Origin: Pelosinus sp. IPA-1
Lineage (GTDB): Bacteria > Bacillota > Negativicutes > DSM-13327
Assembly (NCBI RefSeq): GCF_030269905.1
Contig: NZ_BSVC01000010.1
Span: 1 to 64,000, forward strand
Direction: 5' to 3'
DNA length: 64,000 nucleotides
In this document: in pieces, positions 35,675 through 44,379 of the stretch
How positions within the stretch are numbered: the first letter of the stretch is position 1
Layout of the letters: each line of letters begins with the position of its first letter
The notes under the pieces: model-generated
What the model was told of the DNA's origin: nothing
Seen by the model: only the letters and a program-made list of their open reading frames with translations
The model's database searches: none
Position numbers and translations under genes: made by a program

Positions 35675-36676
35675 TTAGCGATCGGCAAATTTCACTTTTG
35701 CCATCTGCGCACCAAGTAATAATGATTCTGTCATACTTTTGCTGTCTGCAATCCCTTTTCCAGCAATATTAAATGCTGTACCATGATCAACAGATGTTCT
35801 AATGCAAGGCAAGCCAACTGTGACATTAACGCCTGTTTCAAATCCTAATACTTTGATTGGAATATGCCCTTGATCATGATACATAACCACTACAATATCA
35901 AACTCTTTTTTAATGGCCGCTTGATAAAATACGGTATCTGGCGGAACTGGTCCAGTTACGTTCATTCCCATTGCTTTTGCTTCATTAACCGCTGGTGTAA
36001 TTTCTAATTCATCTTCGGTACCAAACAAGCCGTGTTCACCAGAATGTGGATTAAGTCCAGCTACTGCAATTCGTGGCTCTAGAATTCCCATCATTTTTAG
36101 CGTATCATCTGCTAAGCGAATTACGCGAAGTACCCGATCTTTTTTGACAAGATCGCAAGCTTGTCTCAGGGGTACATGAGTTGTTACATGTATGACTTTC
36201 AGGGCGCCACTAACTAGCATCATGGAATAATCTTTTTGTCCGGATAAAGCACCGAGTATCTCTGTATGTCCTGGATAATGATTACCCCCAAGATTTAATG
36301 CTTCTTTATTCAAAGGAGCAGTAACAATTGCGTGGATTTCGTTTTTTAACGCATAGTCAACCGCTTTTTCAATATACTCATACGCTGCTTTACCAGCTCT
36401 TCCATCTACTTGTGCAAAAGGCAAATCTAGAGGCAAATTATCCAAATCAATGATATCAATCGTTCCATGATTTTTACCTGCTTGACTCGGATCTTGGACA
36501 GCCTGGCATTTTAAATCAGTACCAATAATTTCGATTGCACGTTCCATTATTTTTTTATCGCCAAAAACTACAGGCCTTGCAATTTCATATATGTTTTTTT
36601 CTGCTAATGCTTTGACAATAATCTCTGGGCCAATTCCCGCTGCATCCCCCATTGTAATTCCTAATATCGGTTTCAT
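35675..36676 (-). CDS. pdxA2: PdxA2-type 4-phospho-acid dehydrogenase
   Basis: A 333-residue member of the PdxA family (GITMGDAAGIGPEI; NPHSGEHGLFGTEDE; MYHDQGHIPIKV; GTAFNIAGKGIAD). Classical PdxA works in vitamin B6 synthesis, but paralogues next to DUF1537 kinases oxidise and decarboxylate 4-phospho-D-threonate or -erythronate to dihydroxyacetone phosphate. The neighbouring kinase places this gene in that second group. AAGGAGG precedes the ATG. Confidence 0.85.
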   Translation of the reverse strand: MKPILGITMGDAAGIGPEIIVKALAEKNIYEIARPVVFGDKKIMERAIEIIGTDLKCQAVQDPSQAGKNHGTIDIIDLDNLPLDLPFAQVDGRAGKAAYEYIEKAVDYALKNEIHAIVTAPLNKEALNLGGNHYPGHTEILGALSGQKDYSMMLVSGALKVIHVTTHVPLRQACDLVKKDRVLRVIRLADDTLKMMGILEPRIAVAGLNPHSGEHGLFGTEDELEITPAVNEAKAMGMNVTGPVPPDTVFYQAAIKKEFDIVVVMYHDQGHIPIKVLGFETGVNVTVGLPCIRTSVDHGTAFNIAGKGIADSKSMTESLLLGAQMAKVKFADR

Positions 36677-36702
36677 TCGTGCTTCCTCCTTATCTTGTTT
36701 AT

Positions 36703-38028
36703 TTAAGACACAACTCTCTTTGCATCATTTAAGTTTATTTCTTTATTGATTTGCCGCATTGCCTGTATCGATAGAACAAACGCATCATCTTGACCAAAAG
36801 CACCGGCTTTGGTTACCACTTGTAATCCGTTACAACGTCCGCCGACCAATCGTCCCAGGGGAATTCCAACTGCAACTTCTTCCAATACTTCAATGGCTTC
36901 CGCACCTAAAGATCGGCACACATGAATTGCTGTATCACCGCCAGTAAGCACCATACCAGCCAATTGAAAATCTGTTAACTGAGCGACAATATCACCTAAA
37001 GCAACTGCCGTTCCTTCGCTGACTTCCGTAATACTAAGCCCGCAATTTTCTCCCGCTGCCACCGCAGCTAAAACGTCACAATCATCGACTGCACTGGCAA
37101 TTAATATATCTTTTCCCTGCTCCAATAAAATTTCCGCTTGCTTAGTACATCGTGTTATTTCTAGCTCTTTATCCTGGATGAGATTGGCTACATCCATTTT
37201 TACCAATTGAATATTCGGTAATTTTAACGCTGCACTGATCTGTGCTTGGGTGACCTTACTCACACTGCCGGCAACCACTAACACAGCTCCTTTTGCTGAG
37301 ATTACGATGTTTTCTTGTTTGGCTGACCATTGATAAAGATCAGCTAACTGCTCTGCTAATCCCGCCGACCCTACCCACAAGACTTTCTGGTAGTCTTGGG
37401 TAGCCTTGACAATAAGCTCTAAATGCTCATCTAGTACCGCATCAAAGACAATCCATCTTTCACTACGCTCTATACAATGTTTGACTGCTTGCTTCACCGC
37501 TTCTAGCCCTGACATAATAACACTTAGTGAAATTAAACCAATTTTAACATCAGTTTGTTTATTTAATAATTCCACGATACGCGATTCATTCACCGGACTT
37601 TTTGGTGCACGAGCAATTTCCGTTAATTCGATTGGTATATGATTTAATAAATGATACCCTCCAACCGTAATACGATTATTACTAGGAAAAGCAGGTGCTA
37701 TTACAACTATCTCTGGTTTGAAGACCACTGCCGTCGCTTCAATTTCAGCACCAAGATTTCCTCTAAGGGTTGAATCAACTTTTTTGTAGATATTTTTCAC
37801 ACCACTATTTTGTAACGTTTCGCAAACTTCATTGACCCTAGCATAAGCTGCCGCTGGTGCAATATCCCTGCTATCCGTATCTATAACCACAACATCAGCT
37901 GTTTCCTTCAATAATTTTTTTTGATCAAAATCAATTCTGACACAGCTACTTATATTATGTTTAGAAAATTGTACCGCTGTATCATTTGCACCTGTTATGT
38001 CATCTGCAATAACTGCTAATTTTATCAT
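36703..38028 (-). CDS. DUF1537 four-carbon acid sugar kinase
   Basis: A 441-residue kinase of the DtnK/DUF1537 family: N-terminal acid-sugar domain starting KLAVIADDITGANDTAVQF, C-terminal nucleotide domain with MVLTGGDTAIHVC and KAGAFGQDDAF. Characterised relatives phosphorylate D-threonate, L-threonate or D-erythronate. I start at 38028, where AAGGTGAT lies upstream; the open frame to 38085 would overlap the sigma-54 promoter at 38069-38084. First gene of a six-gene operon. Confidence 0.9.
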   Translation of the reverse strand: MIKLAVIADDITGANDTAVQFSKHNISSCVRIDFDQKKLLKETADVVVIDTDSRDIAPAAAYARVNEVCETLQNSGVKNIYKKVDSTLRGNLGAEIEATAVVFKPEIVVIAPAFPSNNRITVGGYHLLNHIPIELTEIARAPKSPVNESRIVELLNKQTDVKIGLISLSVIMSGLEAVKQAVKHCIERSERWIVFDAVLDEHLELIVKATQDYQKVLWVGSAGLAEQLADLYQWSAKQENIVISAKGAVLVVAGSVSKVTQAQISAALKLPNIQLVKMDVANLIQDKELEITRCTKQAEILLEQGKDILIASAVDDCDVLAAVAAGENCGLSITEVSEGTAVALGDIVAQLTDFQLAGMVLTGGDTAIHVCRSLGAEAIEVLEEVAVGIPLGRLVGGRCNGLQVVTKAGAFGQDDAFVLSIQAMRQINKEINLNDAKRVVS

Positions 38029-38068
38029 CTGTATCACCTTCTCTCTATTGCACCTCGCTAATATATAT

Positions 38069-38084
38069 TGCAAATTCCATGCCA
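38069..38084 (-). promoter_or_regulatory. sigma-54 (-24/-12) promoter of the acid-sugar operon
   Basis: On the minus strand TGGCATGGAATTTGCA matches the sigma-54 consensus TGGCACG-N4-TTGCW at all but one defined position, with correct GG/GC spacing. It lies about 41 bases before the kinase start and downstream of the activator gene. Confidence 0.88.
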
Positions 38085-38123
38085 ACCTCTTTTTTCTTGT
38101 TAATACTGCATTCTTATGTTACT

Positions 38124-38157
38124 AAAAAAAGAATACGTTGCATAATGCAACGTATTC
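38124..38157 (-). terminator. terminator of the activator gene (overlaps operator)
   Basis: On the minus strand GAATACGTTGCAT pairs with ATGCAACGTATTC and is followed by TTTTTTT, right after the stop codon of the sigma-54 activator. Confidence 0.7.
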
Positions 38158-38178
38158 GGTGCGTAATGCAGCGTATTA
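38131..38178. promoter_or_regulatory. tandem operator/UAS for the PrpR-type activator
   Basis: A perfect 27-bp palindrome (arms GAATACGTTGCAT / ATGCAACGTATTC) is followed, 21 bp on, by a second diverged copy (GTGCGTAATGCAGCGTATT). Two sites spaced by two helical turns about 50-100 bp upstream of a sigma-54 promoter are typical enhancer sites. Confidence 0.6.
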
Positions 38179-40080
38179 TTTCTTAGCTACCTTGCTATTT
38201 AATTTTCGCCATAGGGTAGTTCGATGAATACCAAGCCTTGCTGCTGCGCGACTATAATTAAATTCTTCTTCGCCCAACACACGTAATAATGTATCATATT
38301 CCACCATAGCCAAGCTATCTTTCGTCTTTCCTTTTACTTTGCTACTTTCTCCTATTGATTCACCTTCTTCATCATAGGCCTCGATAATATCTTGTTTAGT
38401 AATGGTTGGTCCGTTAGCTAAAAGCATAGCTCGTTCCATCGTATTTGCCAATTGTCTAATATTTCCCGGCCAGTCGCGCTGTTTTAAATATTCCCTGGCA
38501 TCTATATGAATCCCCGCAATTTTCCCATTGATATGATTCATTTTCTTGATCATTTCTTTTGCTAACAGCGGGATATCTTCGATCCTTTCACGTAATGTCG
38601 GCATATGGATACGCAATATATTAAGTCGATAATAAAGATCTTGGCGAAAATTCTTTTCTTCTATTAATTGTGCTAAATTTTGATTCGTTGCAGCAACAAT
38701 GCGCACATCTACTGGAATAACACTCTCACCACCCAAATGCATTATGGCTTTCTCCTGTAAGACACGTAGTAATCTTGATTGCAAGGATAAAGGCATTTCA
38801 CCAATTTCATCTAAAAAAAGCGTTCCACCATGGGCCAATTCAAATAAGCCTTGTCGTCCACCTTTTTTTGCTCCAGTAAATGCACCTTCTGCGTAACCAA
38901 ACAATTCGCTTTCCAGTAAACTTTCTGGGAATGCCGCACAATTTACGGCAACAAAGGGACCATTAGCACGTATACTCACATTATGAATACTTTGCACCAG
39001 CATTTCCTTGCCTGTACCAGATTCGCCTGTAATCAAAATAGTTGATTGAGTTAATGCATATTTAGTGGCCTTGCGCTTTAATGCATTACAAGCTGGCGAT
39101 GAGCCCACGATATCAGTCATTTTTATTTTCGCTACCAAACCTTTAGCATGCAATTTTTTACGAACATTTTGTTCTAATTCTTGCAATTGTGACACATGTT
39201 GCAAATTATAAATACTGCCAATAACTTCATCTTTCACTTTGATTTCACTATGTTTAATCGTGAGTGTCTTATCACCAATGCGTTGTACATCTGCAACCTT
39301 TTCACTGGAATCATCATTTCCGGGCAGCGAGAATTGCGGAATAACGGTTTGCAAATGATTGCCGATAGCTTCTAAGTGCGATACTTGAAAAATCTTTTCT
39401 GCCATGGGATTAAAAATAGTAATTCTATCATTAATATCCGTTGCGATAATGCCTTCCACCGATGTGTCAATCACAGTACATAACAACTCAGATTTTTCCT
39501 GTTCTTCACGCCTTATACGCGCAATTAATTCCGCCTCATTGATTGCTTTATAAATCGCTTCTTTACCAGATTGAATCAAAGCTCCCTGCACACCAACACG
39601 TGCCGCTAATTTTGTCGAGATTGCATCACCAATGATGAGTTCTACACCATCTTGGACTGCAGCAGTAATTTTTTCTAGGGCCTCACCTTCATTTTTTAAA
39701 GTAATTTCTACAAAAGTTATACCTAGCAGTGTTGCTAAGTCCTCACAACCATAAATCACATTTTCAAATCCTGCTATACCAATTTTCTCAGGATATTCAC
39801 CACAATTTCGTAATGCACGTAAAACATCCATTACAGTAACTTGAATATGCACAGTGGGTATATTTACACTATTTTTAATCAACGTTGCCGTACCACCGCG
39901 GCTGATGATAACTTCAACACCGTCCTCAACAGCTTGCTTAACAATAGCAATGCATTCTTGTAAATCTCCTTTTACCACCTTAATGAGATGTGCAGAATCA
40001 GCAAATCTTTCAACTACCACTTCCTCTGCTAATCTTGCTAAACTTGCAAATGGTGCTACAAATAAGATTCTTGCTTCCAC
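38176..40080 (-). CDS. PrpR-type sigma-54-dependent activator
   Basis: A 634-residue enhancer-binding protein: PrpR_N-like sensor (about 1-190), PAS domain (about 205-300; VEGIIATDINDRITIFNPMA), AAA+ domain with Walker A TGESGTGKEM, the sigma-54 contact loop GAFTGA and Walker B GGTLFLDEIGE, then a Fis-type helix-turn-helix (YSRAAARLGIHRTTLWRKL). It should activate the downstream operon via the palindromes at 38131-38178. The N-terminal domain probably binds a pathway intermediate. Confidence 0.92.
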   Translation of the reverse strand: MEARILFVAPFASLARLAEEVVVERFADSAHLIKVVKGDLQECIAIVKQAVEDGVEVIISRGGTATLIKNSVNIPTVHIQVTVMDVLRALRNCGEYPEKIGIAGFENVIYGCEDLATLLGITFVEITLKNEGEALEKITAAVQDGVELIIGDAISTKLAARVGVQGALIQSGKEAIYKAINEAELIARIRREEQEKSELLCTVIDTSVEGIIATDINDRITIFNPMAEKIFQVSHLEAIGNHLQTVIPQFSLPGNDDSSEKVADVQRIGDKTLTIKHSEIKVKDEVIGSIYNLQHVSQLQELEQNVRKKLHAKGLVAKIKMTDIVGSSPACNALKRKATKYALTQSTILITGESGTGKEMLVQSIHNVSIRANGPFVAVNCAAFPESLLESELFGYAEGAFTGAKKGGRQGLFELAHGGTLFLDEIGEMPLSLQSRLLRVLQEKAIMHLGGESVIPVDVRIVAATNQNLAQLIEEKNFRQDLYYRLNILRIHMPTLRERIEDIPLLAKEMIKKMNHINGKIAGIHIDAREYLKQRDWPGNIRQLANTMERAMLLANGPTITKQDIIEAYDEEGESIGESSKVKGKTKDSLAMVEYDTLLRVLGEEEFNYSRAAARLGIHRTTLWRKLNSKVAKK

Positions 40081-40291
40081 GATTGGTCACCTCGCCCTTA
40101 AATCCAGTAGATTAAATATGAATTAATTATGTAAAATGAACTAATAATCATAGCGATACTTATAAATACTTTATTTAGCCTGTATCACTTTTAGAAATAT
40201 CATCTAATTTTTATAAAAGCATTATACCATTATGAAACTATAAATACGTTTTTTTCTACAAAATCATATAATTTTTATTCACTGTATCTGC

Positions 40292-40344
40292 TAATACTAG
40301 AAAATGAGCCCTTGCGAAAAGCAAGGGCTCATTTTCTAGTATTA
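40292..40344 (-). terminator. terminator of pgi (23-bp stem)
   Basis: AATACTAGAAAATGAGCCC.. pairs perfectly through GCTCATTTTCTAGTATT around GAAAA. The rest of the 300-base gap to the activator gene is AT-rich, with no further feature seen. Confidence 0.8.
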
Positions 40345-40381
40345 ATCTATTTCCAACTAAACCTCAGAAATAACGAACAAT

Positions 40382-41866
40382 TTATTTTTCTCTGAGCGTC
40401 TTTAGTCTTGGTCCCATCAACCGTTTATAAGCTTCCACACCAGGCTGATCAAAGGCATCTACATTGGCTAATTCCCCTTCGTAGGCTATAGACAATGCTA
40501 ACAGATACAGCAGCTCACCCAAATGATAGGCATTAAGCTTTGGCAAGACAAAGTTTGCATTAAAACGATCATCACTCAAAAGAGCGTCAGCATTCGCAGC
40601 CCGGGCCACCTCTAATGCCTGACTCAAATGCAAGGTGGATATTTCCGAAAGTTTAGGAGCACTAGGAAATACATCAGGAATAACAGCATCCTTATCCCAC
40701 TCGGCAACCTGTAAAAACTGTACTACCTTATTTCTTTTACCATCTTGATGCTGCTGGGTCTGGGCATGCATATCAGTTGTCCCTACTGCCACAATAGGTG
40801 TCCTACCATAAAACACTTCTTTGCCTTCCCTGTCTGTCCGTTTACCAAGAGATTCTGCTAATAATTGCACATACCACTCCGCCACCGATTTCAGATAATC
40901 AGCATAGGGCATAAACACTTCAATATCACGACCATATTTTTCTGCCGCAATAAACTTTAGCACTGCATTTAGCATCGCTGGATTTTCATATATATCTGGA
41001 TTTTGGCAAACTACATCCATGTCTCGTGCGCCTGATAAGAATTCATCAATATCTAACCCTACACAAGCAGCCGTTACTAGACCCACCTCGGAAAAAATAC
41101 TGAATCGCCCGCCCACACCATCCGGTACACTAAAGGTAGGCCAGCCCTTTTCATCAGCCAGTTTTTTTAGCAATGTACTTTTTTCGCCCTCTGCTGGGTC
41201 AGTGACAGCCACTACTTCCACTTCAAGTTTAGGTGCATGTTGGCACAATGCCTCATAAATTACCATAAACGTAGACATGGTATCCAGAGTTCCACCTGAT
41301 TTTGAAATAACCACTAATGCCACTTTATATGGATCATTTTGTCCATCAATCGCTTTCAACTGAACTTCTGCTAACAAATGTTCAATTAGTTCAGCAGTGC
41401 GACGGGGATCAATATTATTACCACTAAAATATAATTTAGGATAACCTTCCCTCTCAATTTTCGTCTTCGAATTCCAAAACTCGCCGCAGTGGACATCAAA
41501 TAATACCTTGTTACCAAGATAAGAGCCACCGATTCCAAAGGATATCACGGTATCTACTCGATTTTGCAAAGACTTGCCAAAATCCTTAAGTTTAGCAATA
41601 GAATTGGGAGAATTCAGATTTCCTTCCTCCACATAAGGCAGTTGAGTAAACAATACCCTCTCTGGCGTCGCGTCTTTCGATAAATGACCACGTACCTCGC
41701 CAGTGGTACGCATATGTTCTACCGCCTGATGAGCAAGTGCGACCTGCTCAGCCAAATCACTAACGTCTCTCTCAGTCACTCGGCTCTCTCCATACAGATT
41801 GCCATACTCAAAACAAAATCCAGATTTAAGAGTAATGGACGATTGTTTCTTCTTAATATTACTCAT
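40382..41866 (-). CDS. pgi: glucose-6-phosphate isomerase
   Basis: A 494-residue phosphoglucose isomerase with the phosphate loop ISFGIGGSYLGNKV, VISKSGGTLDTMS and the C-terminal His/Lys region. It interconverts glucose-6-P and fructose-6-P. The ATG at 41866 follows GGAG at 8 bases; a TTG at 41881 would include the ribosome site. It follows fba, which carries a sigma-54 promoter, so pgi may be read from it. Confidence 0.93.
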   Translation of the reverse strand: MSNIKKKQSSITLKSGFCFEYGNLYGESRVTERDVSDLAEQVALAHQAVEHMRTTGEVRGHLSKDATPERVLFTQLPYVEEGNLNSPNSIAKLKDFGKSLQNRVDTVISFGIGGSYLGNKVLFDVHCGEFWNSKTKIEREGYPKLYFSGNNIDPRRTAELIEHLLAEVQLKAIDGQNDPYKVALVVISKSGGTLDTMSTFMVIYEALCQHAPKLEVEVVAVTDPAEGEKSTLLKKLADEKGWPTFSVPDGVGGRFSIFSEVGLVTAACVGLDIDEFLSGARDMDVVCQNPDIYENPAMLNAVLKFIAAEKYGRDIEVFMPYADYLKSVAEWYVQLLAESLGKRTDREGKEVFYGRTPIVAVGTTDMHAQTQQHQDGKRNKVVQFLQVAEWDKDAVIPDVFPSAPKLSEISTLHLSQALEVARAANADALLSDDRFNANFVLPKLNAYHLGELLYLLALSIAYEGELANVDAFDQPGVEAYKRLMGPRLKTLREK

Positions 41867-41973
41867 CCCTTTCTTCTCCAATGCAATTTAACATCTAAAC
41901 TACATAAAGAGTCCAAGTTATTATAAATGGGTTATCACCGCCGCGACTCTTACCCAATTACGATTTCTGCTTT

Positions 41974-42903
41974 TTATAAACGGTTGCTACAATTTAGCAC
42001 ATTTTTCATTTTATGCTGCACCATATTTTTAATGGCATCACGGGCTGGTGCTAAATATTGACGCGGGTCAAAATCCCCAGGATTTTTTGTAAAATGTTCA
42101 CGGATTGAAGCCGTCATCGCCAATCGTAAGTCAGTATCAATGTTAATTTTACATACCCCGAATTTACTAGCTTTAAGCAACATGTCTTCAGGTACACCTT
42201 GGGCTCCTGGAATGTGTCCACCATATTCATTGCATTTTGCCACAAATTCAGGTAATACAGTCGAGGCGCCGTGCAGTACTAGCGGGAAACCAGGTAATAG
42301 ATTAGAAATCTTTTCTAATCTTTCATAATCAAGGCTAGGATCACCTTTGAACTTGTAAGCACCGTGGCTAGTTCCAATCGCAATAGCCAAGGAGTCACAT
42401 CCTGTGCGCTCCACAAATTCTACTGCTTCATCAGGATCCGTATATGTAGCATCTTTAGCACTTACTTTTACAGCATCTTCAACACCAGCTAATTTGCCTA
42501 ACTCAGCTTCGACAACTACACCATGAGCGTGGGCATATTCTACAACTTTTTTAGTCAAAGCAATGTTTTCTTCAAAAGAATACTTTGATCCATCAATCAT
42601 GACAGAGCTAAAACCACCATCAATACAAGACTTACAAATTTCAAAATCATCACCATGATCAAGGTGTAGGACAATAGGCAGACCAGAGTCTTCGATTGCC
42701 GCCTCTACTAATTTAGTAAGATAAATATGTTTTGCATATTTACGAGCACCCGCAGATACCTGCAGAATAAGTGGAGCTTGTTCTAATTTGGCAGCATCAA
42801 CAATCCCTTGAATAATTTCCATGTTGTTAACATTAAAAGCACCAACTGCATATTGTCCTTCATAGGCTTTTTTAAACATTTCTTTCGAACTGACTAGTGA
42901 CAT
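41974..42903 (-). CDS. fba: class II fructose-bisphosphate aldolase
   Basis: A 309-residue zinc aldolase: HLDHGDDFEICKSCIDGGF (zinc His and catalytic Asp), SVMIDGSKYSFEEN, VEAELGKLAGVED, LVLHGAST and CKINIDTDLRLA. It condenses DHAP and glyceraldehyde-3-P or splits FBP. With pgi it would carry DHAP from the acid-sugar route into hexose phosphates. The sigma-54-type promoter lies about 90 bases upstream. Confidence 0.93.
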   Translation of the reverse strand: MSLVSSKEMFKKAYEGQYAVGAFNVNNMEIIQGIVDAAKLEQAPLILQVSAGARKYAKHIYLTKLVEAAIEDSGLPIVLHLDHGDDFEICKSCIDGGFSSVMIDGSKYSFEENIALTKKVVEYAHAHGVVVEAELGKLAGVEDAVKVSAKDATYTDPDEAVEFVERTGCDSLAIAIGTSHGAYKFKGDPSLDYERLEKISNLLPGFPLVLHGASTVLPEFVAKCNEYGGHIPGAQGVPEDMLLKASKFGVCKINIDTDLRLAMTASIREHFTKNPGDFDPRQYLAPARDAIKNMVQHKMKNVLNCSNRL

Positions 42904-42991
42904 GATAATTCCTCCTCAATAATTTTAATAATATGTAAGTTTTACGTTTGGATCAATTGAAATAACATTTTTTTACCTAGTGAATTTATAA

Positions 42992-43007
42992 TGCAAATTT
43001 CATGCCA
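42992..43007 (-). promoter_or_regulatory. sigma-54 (-24/-12) promoter of fba
   Basis: The minus strand reads TGGCATGAAATTTGCA, the same match to the sigma-54 consensus as the acid-sugar promoter and differing from it at one base. No palindrome like 38131 is found upstream. Confidence 0.8.
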
Positions 43008-43109
43008 ATACACATCGAAAACAGGTTCTTCATTTTGTAGTGAGTAGATACTAGGATACATAGGACACGCAAGGAGTATATTTCAGTATTATTCCACTTG
43101 TTTAAAACT

Positions 43110-43154
43110 AAAATAAAACAACTCATCGGTCAATCCGATGAGTTGTTTTATTTT
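43110..43154 (-). terminator. terminator of the TauE/SafE gene
   Basis: AAAATAAAACAACTCATCGG pairs perfectly with its complement around TCAAT. It separates the exporter gene from the fba promoter. Confidence 0.8.
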
Positions 43155-43284
43155 TCTCTTAAACCACTGCTGTCTTGTATCGATCTCCATAACCTATCGG
43201 TAAAATCATATTAATGAGTATTTATTTATTCTTCAATTAATACTCATTGCTTTCCCTCTATTCTAGTGGAGCTGGAATGAACAG

Positions 43285-44034
43285 CTAAGACCCATGTGCT
43301 TTCAAGAAAAGTCCAATTGCCAATCCAAAACCAAGGATAATAATACAAATACGCAATCGCTTTTCATTCACCCGTTTTAGCGCATAAGCTCCTACTTGCC
43401 CACCTGCAATAGAAGCAATGGAAGCCACCATAACTTGCGTCCAGGCAACATCACTCGAAAAAAGAAAAATCAGAACAGCAGAAGCATTCATCACTCCACC
43501 CAATACATTTTTGGTCGCTCCTGCCGTGCGTACATCTAACCCCGCAATGGTCAAGGCCGCTAACATTAAGATGCCAATGCCACCACCAAAATAACCTCCA
43601 TAGATAGAGATAGCAAACTGTGCCATTATAGCCTTTAAAGGCCCTAATGGCTTAGGGTTTTCATGGATTTTACGAAAAAAACTCCCCCACAAGAATACAA
43701 GTGTGGCAAATAAAACTAACCAGGGTACTAGGAATTCAAAGACGGAAACAGGCGTTATTAATAGAAGAATAGCCCCCAAAACTCCACCAATCAGGCTAAT
43801 AATAAACAAAGCCTTAAAGGATAATTGGGGTAAATCTGAAATATTTTTTCGTCCGGCAAAACCTGTTGTAATCTGCCCGGGGAAAAGTGCGACAGTAGAA
43901 GTAATATTTGCGGCCCGTGCATCCAATCCTGTAAGCATCAATGCAGGAAAAGTAAGAAACGATCCTCCACCTGCTAAGGCATTTTGTACACCAGCACAAA
44001 ATGCTGCAATAAAAAGAACAGCGAATGTTATCAT
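43285..44034 (-). CDS. TauE/SafE-family exporter
   Basis: A 249-residue protein with eight helices of the TauE/SafE family; conserved GxxNxLAGGGSFLTFPALM near residue 20 and its mirror GGYFGGGIGILMLAAL near 150. Members move sulphite, sulphoacetate or related organic anions. Isolated gene. Confidence 0.87.
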   Translation of the reverse strand: MITFAVLFIAAFCAGVQNALAGGGSFLTFPALMLTGLDARAANITSTVALFPGQITTGFAGRKNISDLPQLSFKALFIISLIGGVLGAILLLITPVSVFEFLVPWLVLFATLVFLWGSFFRKIHENPKPLGPLKAIMAQFAISIYGGYFGGGIGILMLAALTIAGLDVRTAGATKNVLGGVMNASAVLIFLFSSDVAWTQVMVASIASIAGGQVGAYALKRVNEKRLRICIIILGFGLAIGLFLKAHGS

Positions 44035-44094
44035 ATTTTAAAGTACCACCTTACCTATTTGTTTTAACAAGTCCACACTTTATAACGTTCATAA

Positions 44095-44130
44095 GACTAG
44101 TATTGGTTTGAACTAGTCAACTTTTTTTAC
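44095..44130. repeat. inverted repeat upstream of the TauE gene
   Basis: GACTAGT and ACTAGTC form a 7-bp stem with a 10-base gap followed by TTTTTTT on the plus strand. No plus-strand gene ends here, so an operator or an orphan terminator is possible. Otherwise the 44.04-44.38 kb gap shows only the short leader frame at 44304. Confidence 0.35.
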
Positions 44131-44303
44131 TTTCATTAGACCATTATACATAACTCTTAATGGAATTACATTATTACTATAATTTACCTCCTTAAATTTG
44201 TCAAAATAGGATATTAGTACTATTAGTTCTTATGTTAATTAGCACGATAAGATTATGGTAGAACTTAGTCTTCTCAATTTTCTATTTTTTCTAGAAAGGA
44301 GCT

Positions 44304-44342
44304 ATGTGTAACTTATTAAAACAGCTAGTTCATTGTTTCTAA
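44304..44342 (+). CDS. possible 12-residue leader peptide
   Basis: AGAAAGGAG precedes ATG TGT AAC, encoding MCNLLKQLVHCF and a stop, 37 bases before the 3D-domain gene. The ribosome site is close to the ATG (2 bases). No attenuator hairpin was found. Confidence 0.25.
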   Translation: MCNLLKQLVHCF

Positions 44343-44379
44343 ATACGCACTAATTTCTTTAGCAAAGGAAGTATCATTC

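Noticed and set aside
30147-38028. Sialic acid (Nan) catabolic operon
   Set aside because: DapA motif is DHDPS-like, and NanE, NanK and NagA/B are absent, although sialidase-like and YhcH genes are present.
38028-38085. Longer kinase start at 38085
   Set aside because: It would overlap the sigma-54 promoter and lacks a ribosome site.
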